Notes: generated by a model from the letters alone, not told the origin. Shown: positions 41,107 through 50,800, counted from the stretch's first letter. The stretch: DNA of 64,000 nucleotides from Salegentibacter lacus (GCF_020164555.1 NZ_JAIQZB010000005.1:124001-188000), one strand, 5' to 3'. Translations and numbers: made by a program.

Positions 41107-42273
41107 ATGAATAAATTACTACTATCTACTATATTAACTGTCTTAAGCTTTACCGCCTCTGTTAGCCAGGAAAGAAGTGTGAAGATTGATTTTGAATCTG
41201 GAACATTTTACAATAATCCAAAAGTCCCCTTTGATGAAAGCCTAACAATAGTAGGCGAAACCGGGAAAGATATTGAACTGGTTAAGGTTAATATCTTTTA
41301 TGAAGACAAAGATTATATTTTAGATTCTTATGTATGGAACAGGATTGAAAGCAATACCTCAGAAACTTTTAATATTGTTATTCCTCCCGTCTTAAAATCT
41401 AATACAAAATATGATTTCGAAATTATTACTTATAAGCTTTTAAACCGGGCACAAAAAAATAAACTACTAAGTAATTTAGAGAATCGCATACGCTTCCTCC
41501 TAATGAACAATATTTATTTTGACGGCAAAAATGTGGTTGTAAATAAACCTAAAAATGTTTTTAATGAATTAGAAGATCTAATTCATGAATCCTTAAAATA
41601 CCAGGAATCAAAAAGCTTAATTCCAATAGAAGCACCATCCTCTTTAGTGCTTCAGGAATTAAAGAAACAAAGTGACTTCAAATTTAACAGGCTTTTCAAA
41701 CAATCTAATAGAGATGAAAAAAATGAGCTTACAAACCAACTTATTGCAAAAAAGGTAGATCACCTGGTGGCATTAATTAGCTCTGAACTTGCCCCTTTCT
41801 TTAATAGCGAACTTGTACAACATCACAAACAAGTTAATATTAAATCTGTTAAAACCGATAAGGAAGCTTTTACCCTGCCTATAAACTTTGGTATGTATGC
41901 CTGGAGTAAAACGGTAGATATCAATAACACTTCAGCAGAAAATGTAGACTTTACCCCAGGAATTGGCTTAACCATTCCTTTTAATAATAAGAGTAGACTG
42001 GCAACAAAATCTCGTGTATTAGATTCTTTTGGTTTTTCTGCAGGAGTTTTATTGGAACCTGTTGTAGATGCTGAAGGAACAGAATATGTAACCCCAGGAA
42101 TAGACTTACCGTTGTACACAGGGCTTGGTTTCAGATTTTTTAAAGTGGCTCGCTTTAATGCAGGAGTATTAATAATTGGAGAGAAAGGAACACAAGACTT
42201 TAATAATTTATCTATTTTACCAACGGCTGGATTAGCCTTAGAACTTGATTTATGGTTAGGAATAAAAAAATAA
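41107..42273 (+). CDS. exported protein with C-terminal barrel-like region, unknown
   Basis: 388 residues; signal peptide to about residue 20 (LSFTASVSQ). I do not recognise the family. Residues 20-110 are beta-rich (VKVNIFYEDKDYILDSY), residues 110-240 are helical and charged, and the last 140 show alternating strands (LPINFGMYAWSKTV; FTPGIGLTIPFNNKS; GFSAGVLLEPVV; AGLALELDLWLG) like an outer-membrane barrel. The start at the ATG 41107 is preferred over the TTG at 41095. Its last 22 bases overlap the next gene, an OmpA-like lipoprotein, so the two are coupled and may form one envelope complex (inference). Confidence 0.65.
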   Translation: MNKLLLSTILTVLSFTASVSQERSVKIDFESGTFYNNPKVPFDESLTIVGETGKDIELVKVNIFYEDKDYILDSYVWNRIESNTSETFNIVIPPVLKSNTKYDFEIITYKLLNRAQKNKLLSNLENRIRFLLMNNIYFDGKNVVVNKPKNVFNELEDLIHESLKYQESKSLIPIEAPSSLVLQELKKQSDFKFNRLFKQSNRDEKNELTNQLIAKKVDHLVALISSELAPFFNSELVQHHKQVNIKSVKTDKEAFTLPINFGMYAWSKTVDINNTSAENVDFTPGIGLTIPFNNKSRLATKSRVLDSFGFSAGVLLEPVVDAEGTEYVTPGIDLPLYTGLGFRFFKVARFNAGVLIIGEKGTQDFNNLSILPTAGLALELDLWLGIKK

Positions 42274-43511
42274 AAGTAATTGGTTTAATAATTCTAATTG
42301 CTGCAACAATTACCGCTTGCAATGTTCAGAAAATAAATTATGCCGGTTTATATGTAGATAAGGATTACGCGCCAATTATGGCAGCACAACCCAATGGCAA
42401 TAAATTAAGCGACAGCATTTTAGAGAATAAAGAAATTTCAATATCTAAAGTTGAAATAGATTCCCTGGTAAACTTATCCCGGAAGTCGATTTTATCTAAT
42501 CTTCCTGCAGAAAATCAATATCTAAAGCAAGTTAGAGAACGACTTGGCGATATGTCTGATTCTTTGCAGTTATTGCATTTAGAAATTCGTATGCTACAGC
42601 AATATCCTGTTAATGATACAGATAGTAGCTTTATCAAACTAAAATTAAACCATCTCGAGGTTCTAGATAGTCTTAGGAATAAAAAGGACACCATATCTCA
42701 ATTAAGAGAGCAGCTAAAAAATGATAGAGATGCTGTCTATAAAACAAAAACAGACAGTTTAAAGCAGCGAAAAGATAAACTGCAATCGCTTCAAAATTTG
42801 CAGCAAAAACAGGATAGTATCTACCTTCTTGAAGAAACTATAAGAATTCAGGAAGACGAAATTCAAGCTGGGGATAAAGAATTTCTTTATCAGGAACTTA
42901 GGGAGAAAGATGAGATAATCCGGCAATTACAAAAGCAACTCATATTAGATGAGAAAAGGCCACAACTAACAGACACTGTTCATGAGGTAAAGGAAATTTT
43001 AGTACCCTCTGGAGAAAACACCAATTTAGAAGCGATATATAAAGAGCTTAATATTAAAAACGATACCATTAGGCAACTGCGTAGAAAGTTAAACTCTGTA
43101 CCGGACACAATTCAAAAAACAGATACGGTTTATAAAACTGTTCAGGTACCGGCGTTACAAGCCAGGGAACTTGATTCGGTACTAATAACAGCATATTATG
43201 ATATGGGTAAGACAACACCCAGCAACAATATTATGGGAAGGATCAGGGAAATAGCACAAAACGAATCGATTGAAAAAGCAATACTTTCGGGCTATACAGA
43301 TGTTTCCGGAAATACTATAGTGAATAAAAAGATCACTAATTCCCGACTGGATTACATTAAAGATACCGTAGCCGAATTTTTACCTTTAAATAAAATATTT
43401 CTGCAAAATTTTGCCGACACCTTTGCTTCAAATAAAATTGTAAACAGCGAACGCAGGGTTGAAATAACATTTTATGTAGATTTAGGAGGAAAATTAAAAA
43501 CCCTAAATTGA
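42252..43511 (+). CDS. OmpA-like lipoprotein with long coiled coil
   Basis: 419 residues. The signal peptide has a lipobox (TITAC, Cys23). Residues about 90-310 are strongly coiled-coil, rich in Asp-Ser-Leu/Lys-Gln heptads (QLREQLKNDRDAVYKTK; KDEIIRQLQKQLILDE). The C-terminal 105 residues form an OmpA-type peptidoglycan-binding domain (ILSGYTDVSGNTIVNKKITN; SRLDYIKDTVAEFL; NSERRVEITFYVDL). It probably spans from outer membrane to cell wall. It overlaps the previous barrel-like gene by 22 bases. The pair resembles an OMP plus wall-anchor unit. Confidence 0.8.
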   Translation: MVRNKKIKVIGLIILIAATITACNVQKINYAGLYVDKDYAPIMAAQPNGNKLSDSILENKEISISKVEIDSLVNLSRKSILSNLPAENQYLKQVRERLGDMSDSLQLLHLEIRMLQQYPVNDTDSSFIKLKLNHLEVLDSLRNKKDTISQLREQLKNDRDAVYKTKTDSLKQRKDKLQSLQNLQQKQDSIYLLEETIRIQEDEIQAGDKEFLYQELREKDEIIRQLQKQLILDEKRPQLTDTVHEVKEILVPSGENTNLEAIYKELNIKNDTIRQLRRKLNSVPDTIQKTDTVYKTVQVPALQARELDSVLITAYYDMGKTTPSNNIMGRIREIAQNESIEKAILSGYTDVSGNTIVNKKITNSRLDYIKDTVAEFLPLNKIFLQNFADTFASNKIVNSERRVEITFYVDLGGKLKTLN

Positions 43512-43582
43512 ACAAAACAAGTTCGGGATAAAATTCAAGACATATAGAACTCGATGATCAAAATCACATCTCAAACTAATCA

Positions 43583-44353
43583 ATGAAAAACTTAACTACT
43601 TTTCTATTACTTATACTATCAACTTATTGTTTTGGACAATTTAATGAAACTATTAGAACCGGAAGGCCCGGCCAGTCTATTGGCGCGTTTACCGTAGGTT
43701 CTAATGTGCTGCAATTTCAACAGGGGCTTGACTATTTTGGCACTTCAGAAGCAAATTTACCCGAAGGTTTTATTTCTAATAACGTTATTAGGTATGGTAT
43801 TTTAGAAAGAGTAGAACTTAGTGCGGTTATTGACTATAAATACCAGGAATTTGAGCTTAATAATAACACCAGGAGCCTGGAAGGATTAAGTAATTTACAT
43901 TTAGGGTTTCGGGTAAATATAAATGATCAAAAAGAATGGCTTCCTGCTACAGCATTCCAGATGCGATTAAAATTACCTAATATATCTGATGATTTTGGAA
44001 GTGAGTATTTAGCACCGGCTATGGTTTTTGTGGCCAATTGGGGTTTGCCAAAAAATATGAGCCTAGCCACAAACTGGATTTTATCTTATAGCGGCAATGA
44101 TCCCAAACCAACCGGAAAATATGTAATTAATTTTGGTTTTCCCATCTACAAACAGCTTAGTGGATTTATAGAAAATTATGGCCAGGTAAACCAATCGGTC
44201 TACCAAACCAGGTTCGATACAGGATTAGGTTACCTAATTAACAACAACGTTTCTGTAGATCTTTTTGCCGGGTTTGGAGATAATCAAAATGTAACCGACT
44301 ATTTTGTGAGTACAGGTATAAGCTGGAGAGTCTTTAAATCAAAAACTGAATAA
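43583..44353 (+). CDS. transporter-like outer-membrane barrel (phenol MetA_deg type)
   Basis: 256 residues with signal peptide (ILSTYCFGQ, about 19 residues). The pattern is of the outer-membrane transporter family PF13557: TIRTGRPGQSIGAFTVG near residue 25, LQFQQGLDYFG, IRYGILERVELSAVIDY, LHLGFRVNIND, and ending YFVSTGISWRVF. About twelve strands are likely. The substrate is unknown. It is one base before the MscS-like channel gene in the same cluster. Confidence 0.78.
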   Translation: MKNLTTFLLLILSTYCFGQFNETIRTGRPGQSIGAFTVGSNVLQFQQGLDYFGTSEANLPEGFISNNVIRYGILERVELSAVIDYKYQEFELNNNTRSLEGLSNLHLGFRVNINDQKEWLPATAFQMRLKLPNISDDFGSEYLAPAMVFVANWGLPKNMSLATNWILSYSGNDPKPTGKYVINFGFPIYKQLSGFIENYGQVNQSVYQTRFDTGLGYLINNNVSVDLFAGFGDNQNVTDYFVSTGISWRVFKSKTE

Positions 44354-44354
44354 T

Positions 44355-45239
44355 TTGGAAAAGACAAGTGATTTTTACAATAATATTTTAGAATATTTTA
44401 GGTTAAACTATCTTAACCTGGCCTTCACCATTTTATTTTTAATTGTTGGTTTTTTTATCGCCAATTTTATAAAGCGAAAAATAAGACTGCGTTTAATAAA
44501 AAAATCACCCAACCATATTACCGCTACTTTTATTTCTCAAATTACCGGATTTACACTTAAGTCCATTATCATTTTAATAACCCTATACCTACTGGGCTTA
44601 GATGATTTTACGAATAAGGTATTAGCAGGAGCAGGTCTTTTAACTTTTGTAATAGGTTTTGCTCTAAAAGATATTGGAGAAAATTTTCTTGCAGGAATTA
44701 TCCTGGCTTTTAAAAGTCCCTTTAGGTTAGACGATTTAATTGAAGTAAATAGTATTGAAGGCTTTGTGAAGGATATTAACATTAGAGAAACTCTTATTAA
44801 AACTCCCGATGGGAAAGATGTCTTTCTACCAAATTCTATCATTCTAAAAAATCCGTTGTTTAATTATACTTTAGACGGATTTCTACGCTATGAGTTCACA
44901 CTGGGTATCGCCTACGAAAATAATCCTACAGAGGCCATTAAAAACATCCTAGAAACAGTAAATAAGGTAGATGGAGTTTTGCTAGGAAACAAAAAACCAG
45001 CGATTATTATTAGTGAATTGGCTACAAACACTATAAATATAAATGTAAAATTTTGGGTAGACACCTTTAGCACTTCAAAACGATCGGTACATCATAGCAT
45101 TCGCTCCCAGGTGATGAATAACGTAATCGCAGCACTGGTTTCACAAGGTTTTAGTTTACCTGCCTCCATTCTTGAATTAAAAAATTATGATGCTTCAAAT
45201 TCTTTGCATCTCAACATACAGAAAGAAGATAACAACTAG
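44355..45239 (+). CDS. MscS-family mechanosensitive channel
   Basis: 294 residues; TTG start at 44355. Two to three N-terminal helices lead to the pore-lining helix AGAGLLTFVIGFALKDIGENFLAG near residues 90-113. The beta domain follows (SPFRLDDLIEVNSIEGFVKDINI; VFLPNSIILKNPLFNY), then a C-terminal alpha/beta vestibule. The family releases osmolytes under hypo-osmotic stress at the inner membrane. It follows the barrel gene by one base, so a shared transcript is expected. It is short compared with larger MscK types and matches MscS (286 residues). Confidence 0.92.
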   Translation: MEKTSDFYNNILEYFRLNYLNLAFTILFLIVGFFIANFIKRKIRLRLIKKSPNHITATFISQITGFTLKSIIILITLYLLGLDDFTNKVLAGAGLLTFVIGFALKDIGENFLAGIILAFKSPFRLDDLIEVNSIEGFVKDINIRETLIKTPDGKDVFLPNSIILKNPLFNYTLDGFLRYEFTLGIAYENNPTEAIKNILETVNKVDGVLLGNKKPAIIISELATNTININVKFWVDTFSTSKRSVHHSIRSQVMNNVIAALVSQGFSLPASILELKNYDASNSLHLNIQKEDNN

Positions 45240-45314
45240 AAAAAACCAATATTTAATTAAATAAAACTAATAAAATCAAGTAGAACCATTATCGTCAACT
45301 AAAATATAACTAAT

Positions 45315-45728
45315 ATGAAATTTATAAAATTGCTATCAATCGTTTTTATTCTGGCTACAATGACTTCCTGTTCAGAAACTATTAAGTTTCCTGTTTCTAA
45401 AGTTGCTCCTGCCGCAGATATTTCTGCAGAAATTAAAAAACAAGGAGAATCAAACTACGAAGTTACAATAGAAGCTAATAACCTTGCTGCACCAGAAAGA
45501 TTAGAACCTCCAAAAAAATTATATGTTATATGGGCAGTTTCAGAGGCCGGGGTGGTTAGAAACGCAGGTCACTTTACCCAGGAAAATGCTGAAAAATCTA
45601 ATTATAAAGCTTCATTTCCTTACCAACCGGTAGAAGTTTTTATTACCGCAGAAAATGAAGAAGGAAATTGCCTTCCATCTGGGACCGAAATTACAAGAGC
45701 TACCCTATTAGTTCCTGAAAAAAATTAG
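45315..45728 (+). CDS. small lipoprotein, unknown
   Basis: 137 residues with signal peptide and lipobox (TMTSC, Cys19). After that comes one small beta domain (ISAEIKKQGESNYEVTIEANNL; PPKKLYVIWAVSE; SFPYQPVEVFITAENE). I do not recognise the family with confidence; such lipoproteins are common in this cluster type. Membrane location is likely outer membrane or periplasmic face. It is 75 bases after the MscS gene and 67 bases before the coiled-coil gene. Confidence 0.7.
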   Translation: MKFIKLLSIVFILATMTSCSETIKFPVSKVAPAADISAEIKKQGESNYEVTIEANNLAAPERLEPPKKLYVIWAVSEAGVVRNAGHFTQENAEKSNYKASFPYQPVEVFITAENEEGNCLPSGTEITRATLLVPEKN

Positions 45729-45795
45729 CAAAATTTTAATAAAGCGTCATCCGAAAAGCTGTAAGAGTAGGAAATAAAACACAAATATTAAACAA

Positions 45796-46080
45796 ATGAA
45801 TCAAGAAGAATTTAAAGCAAAAGCAAAACAATCAATAGATGAGGTTTCTGCTAAAATTAACGAATTAAAAGCTAAAAGAGAAGCTGCAAAGGAAGATGCA
45901 AAAGCGGAATATGATGAAACGCTGCGAGACCTGGAAGCCAAAAAAATTGACCTGGAAGCTAAATATGAAGATTTAGAAAATGCATCTGAAGAGAAATGGG
46001 AAGAAGTAAAACAGGCTTTCTCATCTGCTTCAGATTCTTTTAAAGAGGGATTTGATAAATTAAAATCCTTATTCGCTTAA
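45796..46080 (+). CDS. small coiled-coil stress-type protein
   Basis: 94 residues without signal peptide. It is nearly all helix and highly charged, with repeating Lys-Ala/Glu heptads (ELKAKREAAKEDAKAEYDE; LRDLEAKKIDLEAKYEDLE) ending in an amphipathic FKEGFDKLKSLF. It resembles the sll1863-type and late-embryogenesis-like stress proteins that guard membranes, but the match is one of composition. It lies in the envelope-gene cluster, with a short hairpin terminator just behind it. Confidence 0.72.
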   Translation: MNQEEFKAKAKQSIDEVSAKINELKAKREAAKEDAKAEYDETLRDLEAKKIDLEAKYEDLENASEEKWEEVKQAFSSASDSFKEGFDKLKSLFA

Positions 46081-46087
46081 AATTATA

Positions 46088-46125
46088 AGCAGGCTTCAAC
46101 TTAAAATGTTTAATCCTGCTTTTTT
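46088..46125 (+). terminator. terminator after the coiled-coil gene
   Basis: AAGCAGG (46088-46094) pairs with CCTGCTT (46115-46121), followed by a T-run to 46125. The 7-bp stem and 20-base loop make it modest. Confidence 0.5.
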
Positions 46126-46139
46126 ATTAATTCCAAAAA

Positions 46140-46943
46140 ATGAAAAAAAAGCTATTTACTTTTCTATTCTTTGTTTGTGCTATTGGCTCACAGCAAAAAT
46201 TATTTTCCCAGGTATTGCATACAGAGAATTTTAATGTAGTAATAGATACAGCACAAATTGTAAAAGGGAACTTCACGCCAAGTTTTAGATTTAGAAATTT
46301 AAAGGAAGAATTTCTTGAAATAGAAAATACGGCAGATATTTCAATTCGAATAAAAAATCATGCCTTTACTATCGCCAATAAAATTGAATACAGCTTTTTT
46401 GGTGATAAAAGCCTAATGAGTGGTGGTTTTTTATATTTAGAATATATGAATCTGCAAAGCAAAAAGATAGCATTGGAACCTTTTTACCAGATGCATTGGA
46501 ATGAAGTAAGAGGACTGGATAGAAAATATGCAGCTGGCTTAAACTTAAGATGGCGAGCCATTGTAAAAGAACAGACTGCTTTGTTTTTTGGTATTGGTAG
46601 TTTATACGAATTTGAGCGTTGGGACTACTCCGGTGTAAAAGATAAGCTCTTGCCGCTAAACTTATCTCCCATTGAAGTAAATAAGGTACGAGGTAATTCT
46701 TATATAAGTTTAAAACAAAATCTCGGTGATTTATTCGATCTGGATATTAGCGGCTATTACCAACCTACCTATTCTTCGCCATTCAAAAATTATAGGCTGG
46801 CAAGTAGTTTTGAACTAACCTACAATTTTACACAATATTTAGGATTAAGATTTCTATATCAAAATATCTATGATTCATCACCAATAGTGCCTATTGATAA
46901 TTTATTTCATGATGTTAACTTTGGAGTAACCATCTCCTTTTAA
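46140..46943 (+). CDS. DUF481-like outer-membrane barrel protein
   Basis: 267 residues with signal peptide (QQKLFSQ, about 25 residues). Beta-strand repeats read as in the DUF481/YdiY-like barrels: TPSFRFRNLKEEFLEIENTA, FTIANKIEYSFFG, KIALEPFYQMHWNEVRG, LFFGIGSLYEFERWDY, ending VNFGVTISF. Proteins of this kind are induced by salt in some bacteria; the function is not known. It is the last gene of the envelope cluster, facing the convergent PepSY gene. Confidence 0.72.
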   Translation: MKKKLFTFLFFVCAIGSQQKLFSQVLHTENFNVVIDTAQIVKGNFTPSFRFRNLKEEFLEIENTADISIRIKNHAFTIANKIEYSFFGDKSLMSGGFLYLEYMNLQSKKIALEPFYQMHWNEVRGLDRKYAAGLNLRWRAIVKEQTALFFGIGSLYEFERWDYSGVKDKLLPLNLSPIEVNKVRGNSYISLKQNLGDLFDLDISGYYQPTYSSPFKNYRLASSFELTYNFTQYLGLRFLYQNIYDSSPIVPIDNLFHDVNFGVTISF

Positions 46944-47035
46944 GCCATCTGAATCAGGTTTATATTTTTTTATACTACTTATAGAATATTATTTTTAGCT
47001 AGAATTACCAATTTAATTCTTAATAAAAGTTTGTT

Positions 47036-48160
47036 CTATTTTTTAATAGCTGCTTGTTTTTTGTTTCTTCTACCGTACCAAATAAGAAAACCAGTAACGG
47101 GTAGTGCGGCCACAAACAGGCTGGCAAAAAAAGCGATAATCTTACCGGTAATCCCAAAATATTGCCCGGTGTGTAAACCATACGTCATTTCCTGTAATTT
47201 CATCCCGGCACTTTTGCTGGAGTACTCGTGATCTTCTAGTAATGCCCCGGTTTTAGGATGAAAATAGAAATTTGACTGATGGTCATAATCCAGCGCATCA
47301 GGATAGGAACCCGTGGTTATTGGCGCGCTTCCACCCTGCTCCCAAACAAAGAACATTTCATCTTCAGGCTTTAGTTTTAAGGTTCTAGCTAAAGCAATAT
47401 CCATAGCATTTTCAGAATATTCGGCCTCTTCAAACTGAATATTCAATTCATCTTTCGGCTTTTCCTGCCAAAAGTTTGCCAGATCATACAGGCCGTGATT
47501 CATCCATTCATAAGAAAAACTAAGTCCTGTAATGGCAACAAACAAGGCAATTAATGAAATATACAATCCGGTTACGCTATGCCAGTCATAATTAACGCGC
47601 CGCCACTTTGCATTCCATTTAATTTGAAGTTTTTTATTAAGGTTTTTTTGTTTTTTTGGCCACCAGAGTATTATTCCTGAAATAAGCATAAAAACAAAAA
47701 TGAGCGTGGAGATCCCAACCACCTGTTTTCCTATTTTCTCCGGAAGCCAGAGATGCATATGCAAATCTTCCACGATAAGAAAAAAGTCATTTTCAAGATT
47801 TTCTTTCTGAAGAAATTCAGCAGAATAAGGATTAAAATAAATATGATGCGGCACTTCGTCTATTAGTGTATACACAAAAGCAGACCTATCCCTGCCCTGG
47901 TAAACTACCATTCCCGGTTGGGCTTCAGGGTAAAGACTTTTAGTTCTATTTTGAAGACTGGAAGGTGCAACATATGCTGAAGCTTCAGGAGTTACTTTTC
48001 GGTAATCCCTGGTGATATCTTTAATTTCATCGTGAAAAACAAAGATGCAACCAGTAACAGCCACTATAAAAACAATAAGACCGGAACCAAGTCCCAGCCA
48101 TAAATGAAGTTTAGCAATAAACTTCTTAGAGCTTTTATTTTTTGCTTTTTTATTCTTCAT
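47036..48160 (-). CDS. PepSY-domain membrane protein (PiuB-like)
   Basis: 374 residues with four transmembrane helices (about 20-42, 147-168, 199-221, 340-365). The first is followed by a PepSY-type periplasmic domain, and histidines lie near the helices (AKLHLWLGLGSG; VEDLHMHLWLPEKIG; WHSVTGLYISL; YGLHTGQYFG). The family accompanies TonB-dependent siderophore receptors and is thought to reduce ferric siderophore or heme at the inner membrane. It is downstream of such a receptor gene, but a terminator at 48260 divides them, so it likely has its own promoter. Confidence 0.88.
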   Translation of the reverse strand: MKNKKAKNKSSKKFIAKLHLWLGLGSGLIVFIVAVTGCIFVFHDEIKDITRDYRKVTPEASAYVAPSSLQNRTKSLYPEAQPGMVVYQGRDRSAFVYTLIDEVPHHIYFNPYSAEFLQKENLENDFFLIVEDLHMHLWLPEKIGKQVVGISTLIFVFMLISGIILWWPKKQKNLNKKLQIKWNAKWRRVNYDWHSVTGLYISLIALFVAITGLSFSYEWMNHGLYDLANFWQEKPKDELNIQFEEAEYSENAMDIALARTLKLKPEDEMFFVWEQGGSAPITTGSYPDALDYDHQSNFYFHPKTGALLEDHEYSSKSAGMKLQEMTYGLHTGQYFGITGKIIAFFASLFVAALPVTGFLIWYGRRNKKQAAIKK

Positions 48161-48259
48161 AGAAAACTACTTGGGAACAAGCTCAAGAACCATTATTAAT
48201 TGGAAAATATAATTTGATTTTCGAAGCAGGCTTCCGAGCATTTAATCTCGATTATCGAG

Positions 48260-48301
48260 AAAAAAGTCACCACCAAAACTCAAAACAATTTTAGTGGTGA
48301 C
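48260..48301 (-). terminator. terminator of the TonB-dependent receptor gene
   Basis: On the minus strand an 8-bp stem (GTCACCAC arm at 48266-48273 with GTGGTGAC at 48294-48301) extends inward by four A/T pairs and runs straight into six Ts. Confidence 0.82.
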
Positions 48302-48319
48302 CAAAGAAATTCTATTTAA

Positions 48320-50800
48320 TTAAAAATTATAAGTTAAGCTTGCTGCAAAGTTTCTTGGTCTTTGCGGATTTATTGTAGACCAACCGGTATAGTATTCTTC
48401 ATTTGTAAGATTATTTAACTTCAAATTAATCCCAAATTTATCTACATTATAAAACAAAGAGGCGTTTAGAATAGTATACGATGGTAGCGTGAAAACTCCT
48501 GCGGTTTGGCGATTAAAGATCATATTCTCACTGGCATAATTTCCACCAAAACCAAGTCCGAAACCTTCAAGATTTCCTTGTGCGAAACGATAGCTTGCCC
48601 AGAAGTTAGCTAAAGTTTCAGGACCCGCTGACTCCGGTCTTCTTCCAAGAAAATCAGTTTGATCAGATTCGGTTAATTCGCTATCATTATGACTAAACCC
48701 GGCAATTAAATTTAAACCTTCAAAAGGGCTTGCGGTAATACTGGCTTCAAATCCACGGCTATATTGTTCGCCATCCTGCACAAGATTAAAAGGATTTTCA
48801 GCATCCTGCATTACTATATTAGAAACCTGAATATCGTAATAACTTAAAGTAGCTGAAAGGTGGTTATTCAGCAAATTAAATTTAGTTCCAACTTCAAATT
48901 GCTTTGCTCTTTCCGGATCAAAAACCAGAGTTCTGGTTTCCCCGGTTTCAAGGTTGGCTACCTGTGTTGGCCCAACATTACTAAAACCATCCATATAATT
49001 TGCGAAAAGTGCTACTTTATCTAAAACCGGCTGATAAACCACTCCAAATTTTGGAGATAGTGCAGTCTGGCTATTGGTTTCAGTCTCAAACTGGTCTAAT
49101 CTTAAGCTGGTCATTAAAGCAAGCTGCGGAGTGAAGTTAAGAACGTTAGAAATATACGCGCTATAAATATCTTCTTCAGCAATATTGTTATTTCGGTTTA
49201 CATTTTCTAATAAACCGGCCGTGGCTTCTTTACTAAGAATTCCGCTATCATTATCTGTAATATAATTTGCCGGCTCGTAAATTCCAAAAACACTTTCGTT
49301 TACATTTTGCAAACTTGCATTCCCAATATAGACATCACCATTTTTAACATAACCCGTATTATTGTCTATCACTCTTCTATTAAAGTAATCCAGGCCAACT
49401 ACGATACGGTTACGCATTCCTGCAATTTCAAAATCTCCAATGAAATTCTGTTGAATATCAGTACTTAAAGTTGTAGAATTTTGATTGCTTATATAGCGAG
49501 TAAAAATAAGTCCTTCATTAAGATTAGTTACTTCTCCCGGTACTTCTTCCCTACCCTGCTTAAAGCGGGTTGTTTCATATAAATATGAATAATTTCCCAA
49601 AGCTTTAGCCGAACCAGTTGAAACCGCTGTTTGTGAAGTCCATTGGTCTGAAAGTTCATAATTCATTTGTGCCTGTAAACTAAAGGTTGGGTTTTCTACA
49701 GTAAGGTCATTGCTGGTGTAAGAATTCTCATGGTTATAGCCCAATTCTTCCAGGTTAGTAGCTGTAAGTGGTGCTCCCCTATCTACAAATAGCATTAAAG
49801 GATTAGTACTTTCAGAATCATAAAACTCAGTGTTTACAAAGAATGAAAGTTTATCATTTACCTTATAACTTAACGAAGGCGCTACAAACAGAGACTTATT
49901 AAAACCTGCATCCTGGAAGCTATTTTCGGTATGATACGCAGTATTTATCCTTAAAGCAACGTCGCCGGTTTCATCAAGCGGAGTGTTCACATCGGCAGAC
50001 ACACGGTTAAGTCCGAAGCTTCCTAGGGTATAAGAAATATTTCCACCAAAGTAATTATAGGGTTTTTTGGTAGTAATATTTATTAGTCCGCCATAAGAAA
50101 CCAGGCTACTACCATATAAAGTTCCCGAGGGTCCTTTAATCACTTCAATATTTTCCATATTGGCAGGATCCGGGCTTCCGTTAGTTAGAGCCGGTAAACC
50201 GTTAACTAAAGTTGGTTGCACGGGAAAACCTCTAAGAGAAAAATATCCTGCACCATCATTGCCACGCCCTGTAGATTCCCAAAGTTTGGTAAGTCCCGAA
50301 GCATTTTTAACGGCATCGTCAAAATTTGTAACCACTTGCTCCTTTAAAAGTTCGGACGTGATATTATTATAAACCTGCGGATTCTCTATCTTTTTAAGTG
50401 GCATTTTAGCTACACTTACACTGGTATTTCGGGTGAATCTATTTCCGTTTCCATTTCCCCTCAATACAACAGTACCCAGTTGCTCTTGCTTCCCTATTAA
50501 AATAATAGAAGGAATATTTGTGGTTGTACCTGGCTGTACATTAACCTTTAGATTTTGGGTTTCATATCCTACATAAGAAACCTGGATGGTATAATTTCCC
50601 TCTGGAATATTTTTTAAACTAAATTCTCCCCGGTTATTGGTTTCATCCCCAATTTGAAGACCTTTAACTTCTATATTTACATTAGACAATGCATTTGCCT
50701 CGCTATTTACTACACTACCTTTTATTGCCCCGGTGCTTTGAGCAAAACTAAACTGAATAGCAAAAAGAAATAGGATAATGAGGTTCTTTGAAAGCTTCAT
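48320..50800 (-). CDS. TonB-dependent siderophore receptor
   Basis: 826-residue outer-membrane transporter. Signal peptide to about residue 20 (AIQFSFAQS), then a carboxypeptidase-regulatory-like domain (GAIKGSVVNSEANALSN; GEFSLKNIPEGNYTIQVSYVGY) up to about 108. The plug has YFSLRGFPVQPTLVNGLPAL and MENIEVIKGPSGTLYG, and a 22-strand barrel ends in FAASLTYNF. The siderophore-type plug and PepSY neighbour point to ferric siderophore uptake; the ligand is not known. A consensus promoter (50840-50869) and a palindrome upstream of it suggest iron regulation (inference). Confidence 0.95.
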   Translation of the reverse strand: MKLSKNLIILFLFAIQFSFAQSTGAIKGSVVNSEANALSNVNIEVKGLQIGDETNNRGEFSLKNIPEGNYTIQVSYVGYETQNLKVNVQPGTTTNIPSIILIGKQEQLGTVVLRGNGNGNRFTRNTSVSVAKMPLKKIENPQVYNNITSELLKEQVVTNFDDAVKNASGLTKLWESTGRGNDGAGYFSLRGFPVQPTLVNGLPALTNGSPDPANMENIEVIKGPSGTLYGSSLVSYGGLINITTKKPYNYFGGNISYTLGSFGLNRVSADVNTPLDETGDVALRINTAYHTENSFQDAGFNKSLFVAPSLSYKVNDKLSFFVNTEFYDSESTNPLMLFVDRGAPLTATNLEELGYNHENSYTSNDLTVENPTFSLQAQMNYELSDQWTSQTAVSTGSAKALGNYSYLYETTRFKQGREEVPGEVTNLNEGLIFTRYISNQNSTTLSTDIQQNFIGDFEIAGMRNRIVVGLDYFNRRVIDNNTGYVKNGDVYIGNASLQNVNESVFGIYEPANYITDNDSGILSKEATAGLLENVNRNNNIAEEDIYSAYISNVLNFTPQLALMTSLRLDQFETETNSQTALSPKFGVVYQPVLDKVALFANYMDGFSNVGPTQVANLETGETRTLVFDPERAKQFEVGTKFNLLNNHLSATLSYYDIQVSNIVMQDAENPFNLVQDGEQYSRGFEASITASPFEGLNLIAGFSHNDSELTESDQTDFLGRRPESAGPETLANFWASYRFAQGNLEGFGLGFGGNYASENMIFNRQTAGVFTLPSYTILNASLFYNVDKFGINLKLNNLTNEEYYTGWSTINPQRPRNFAASLTYNF

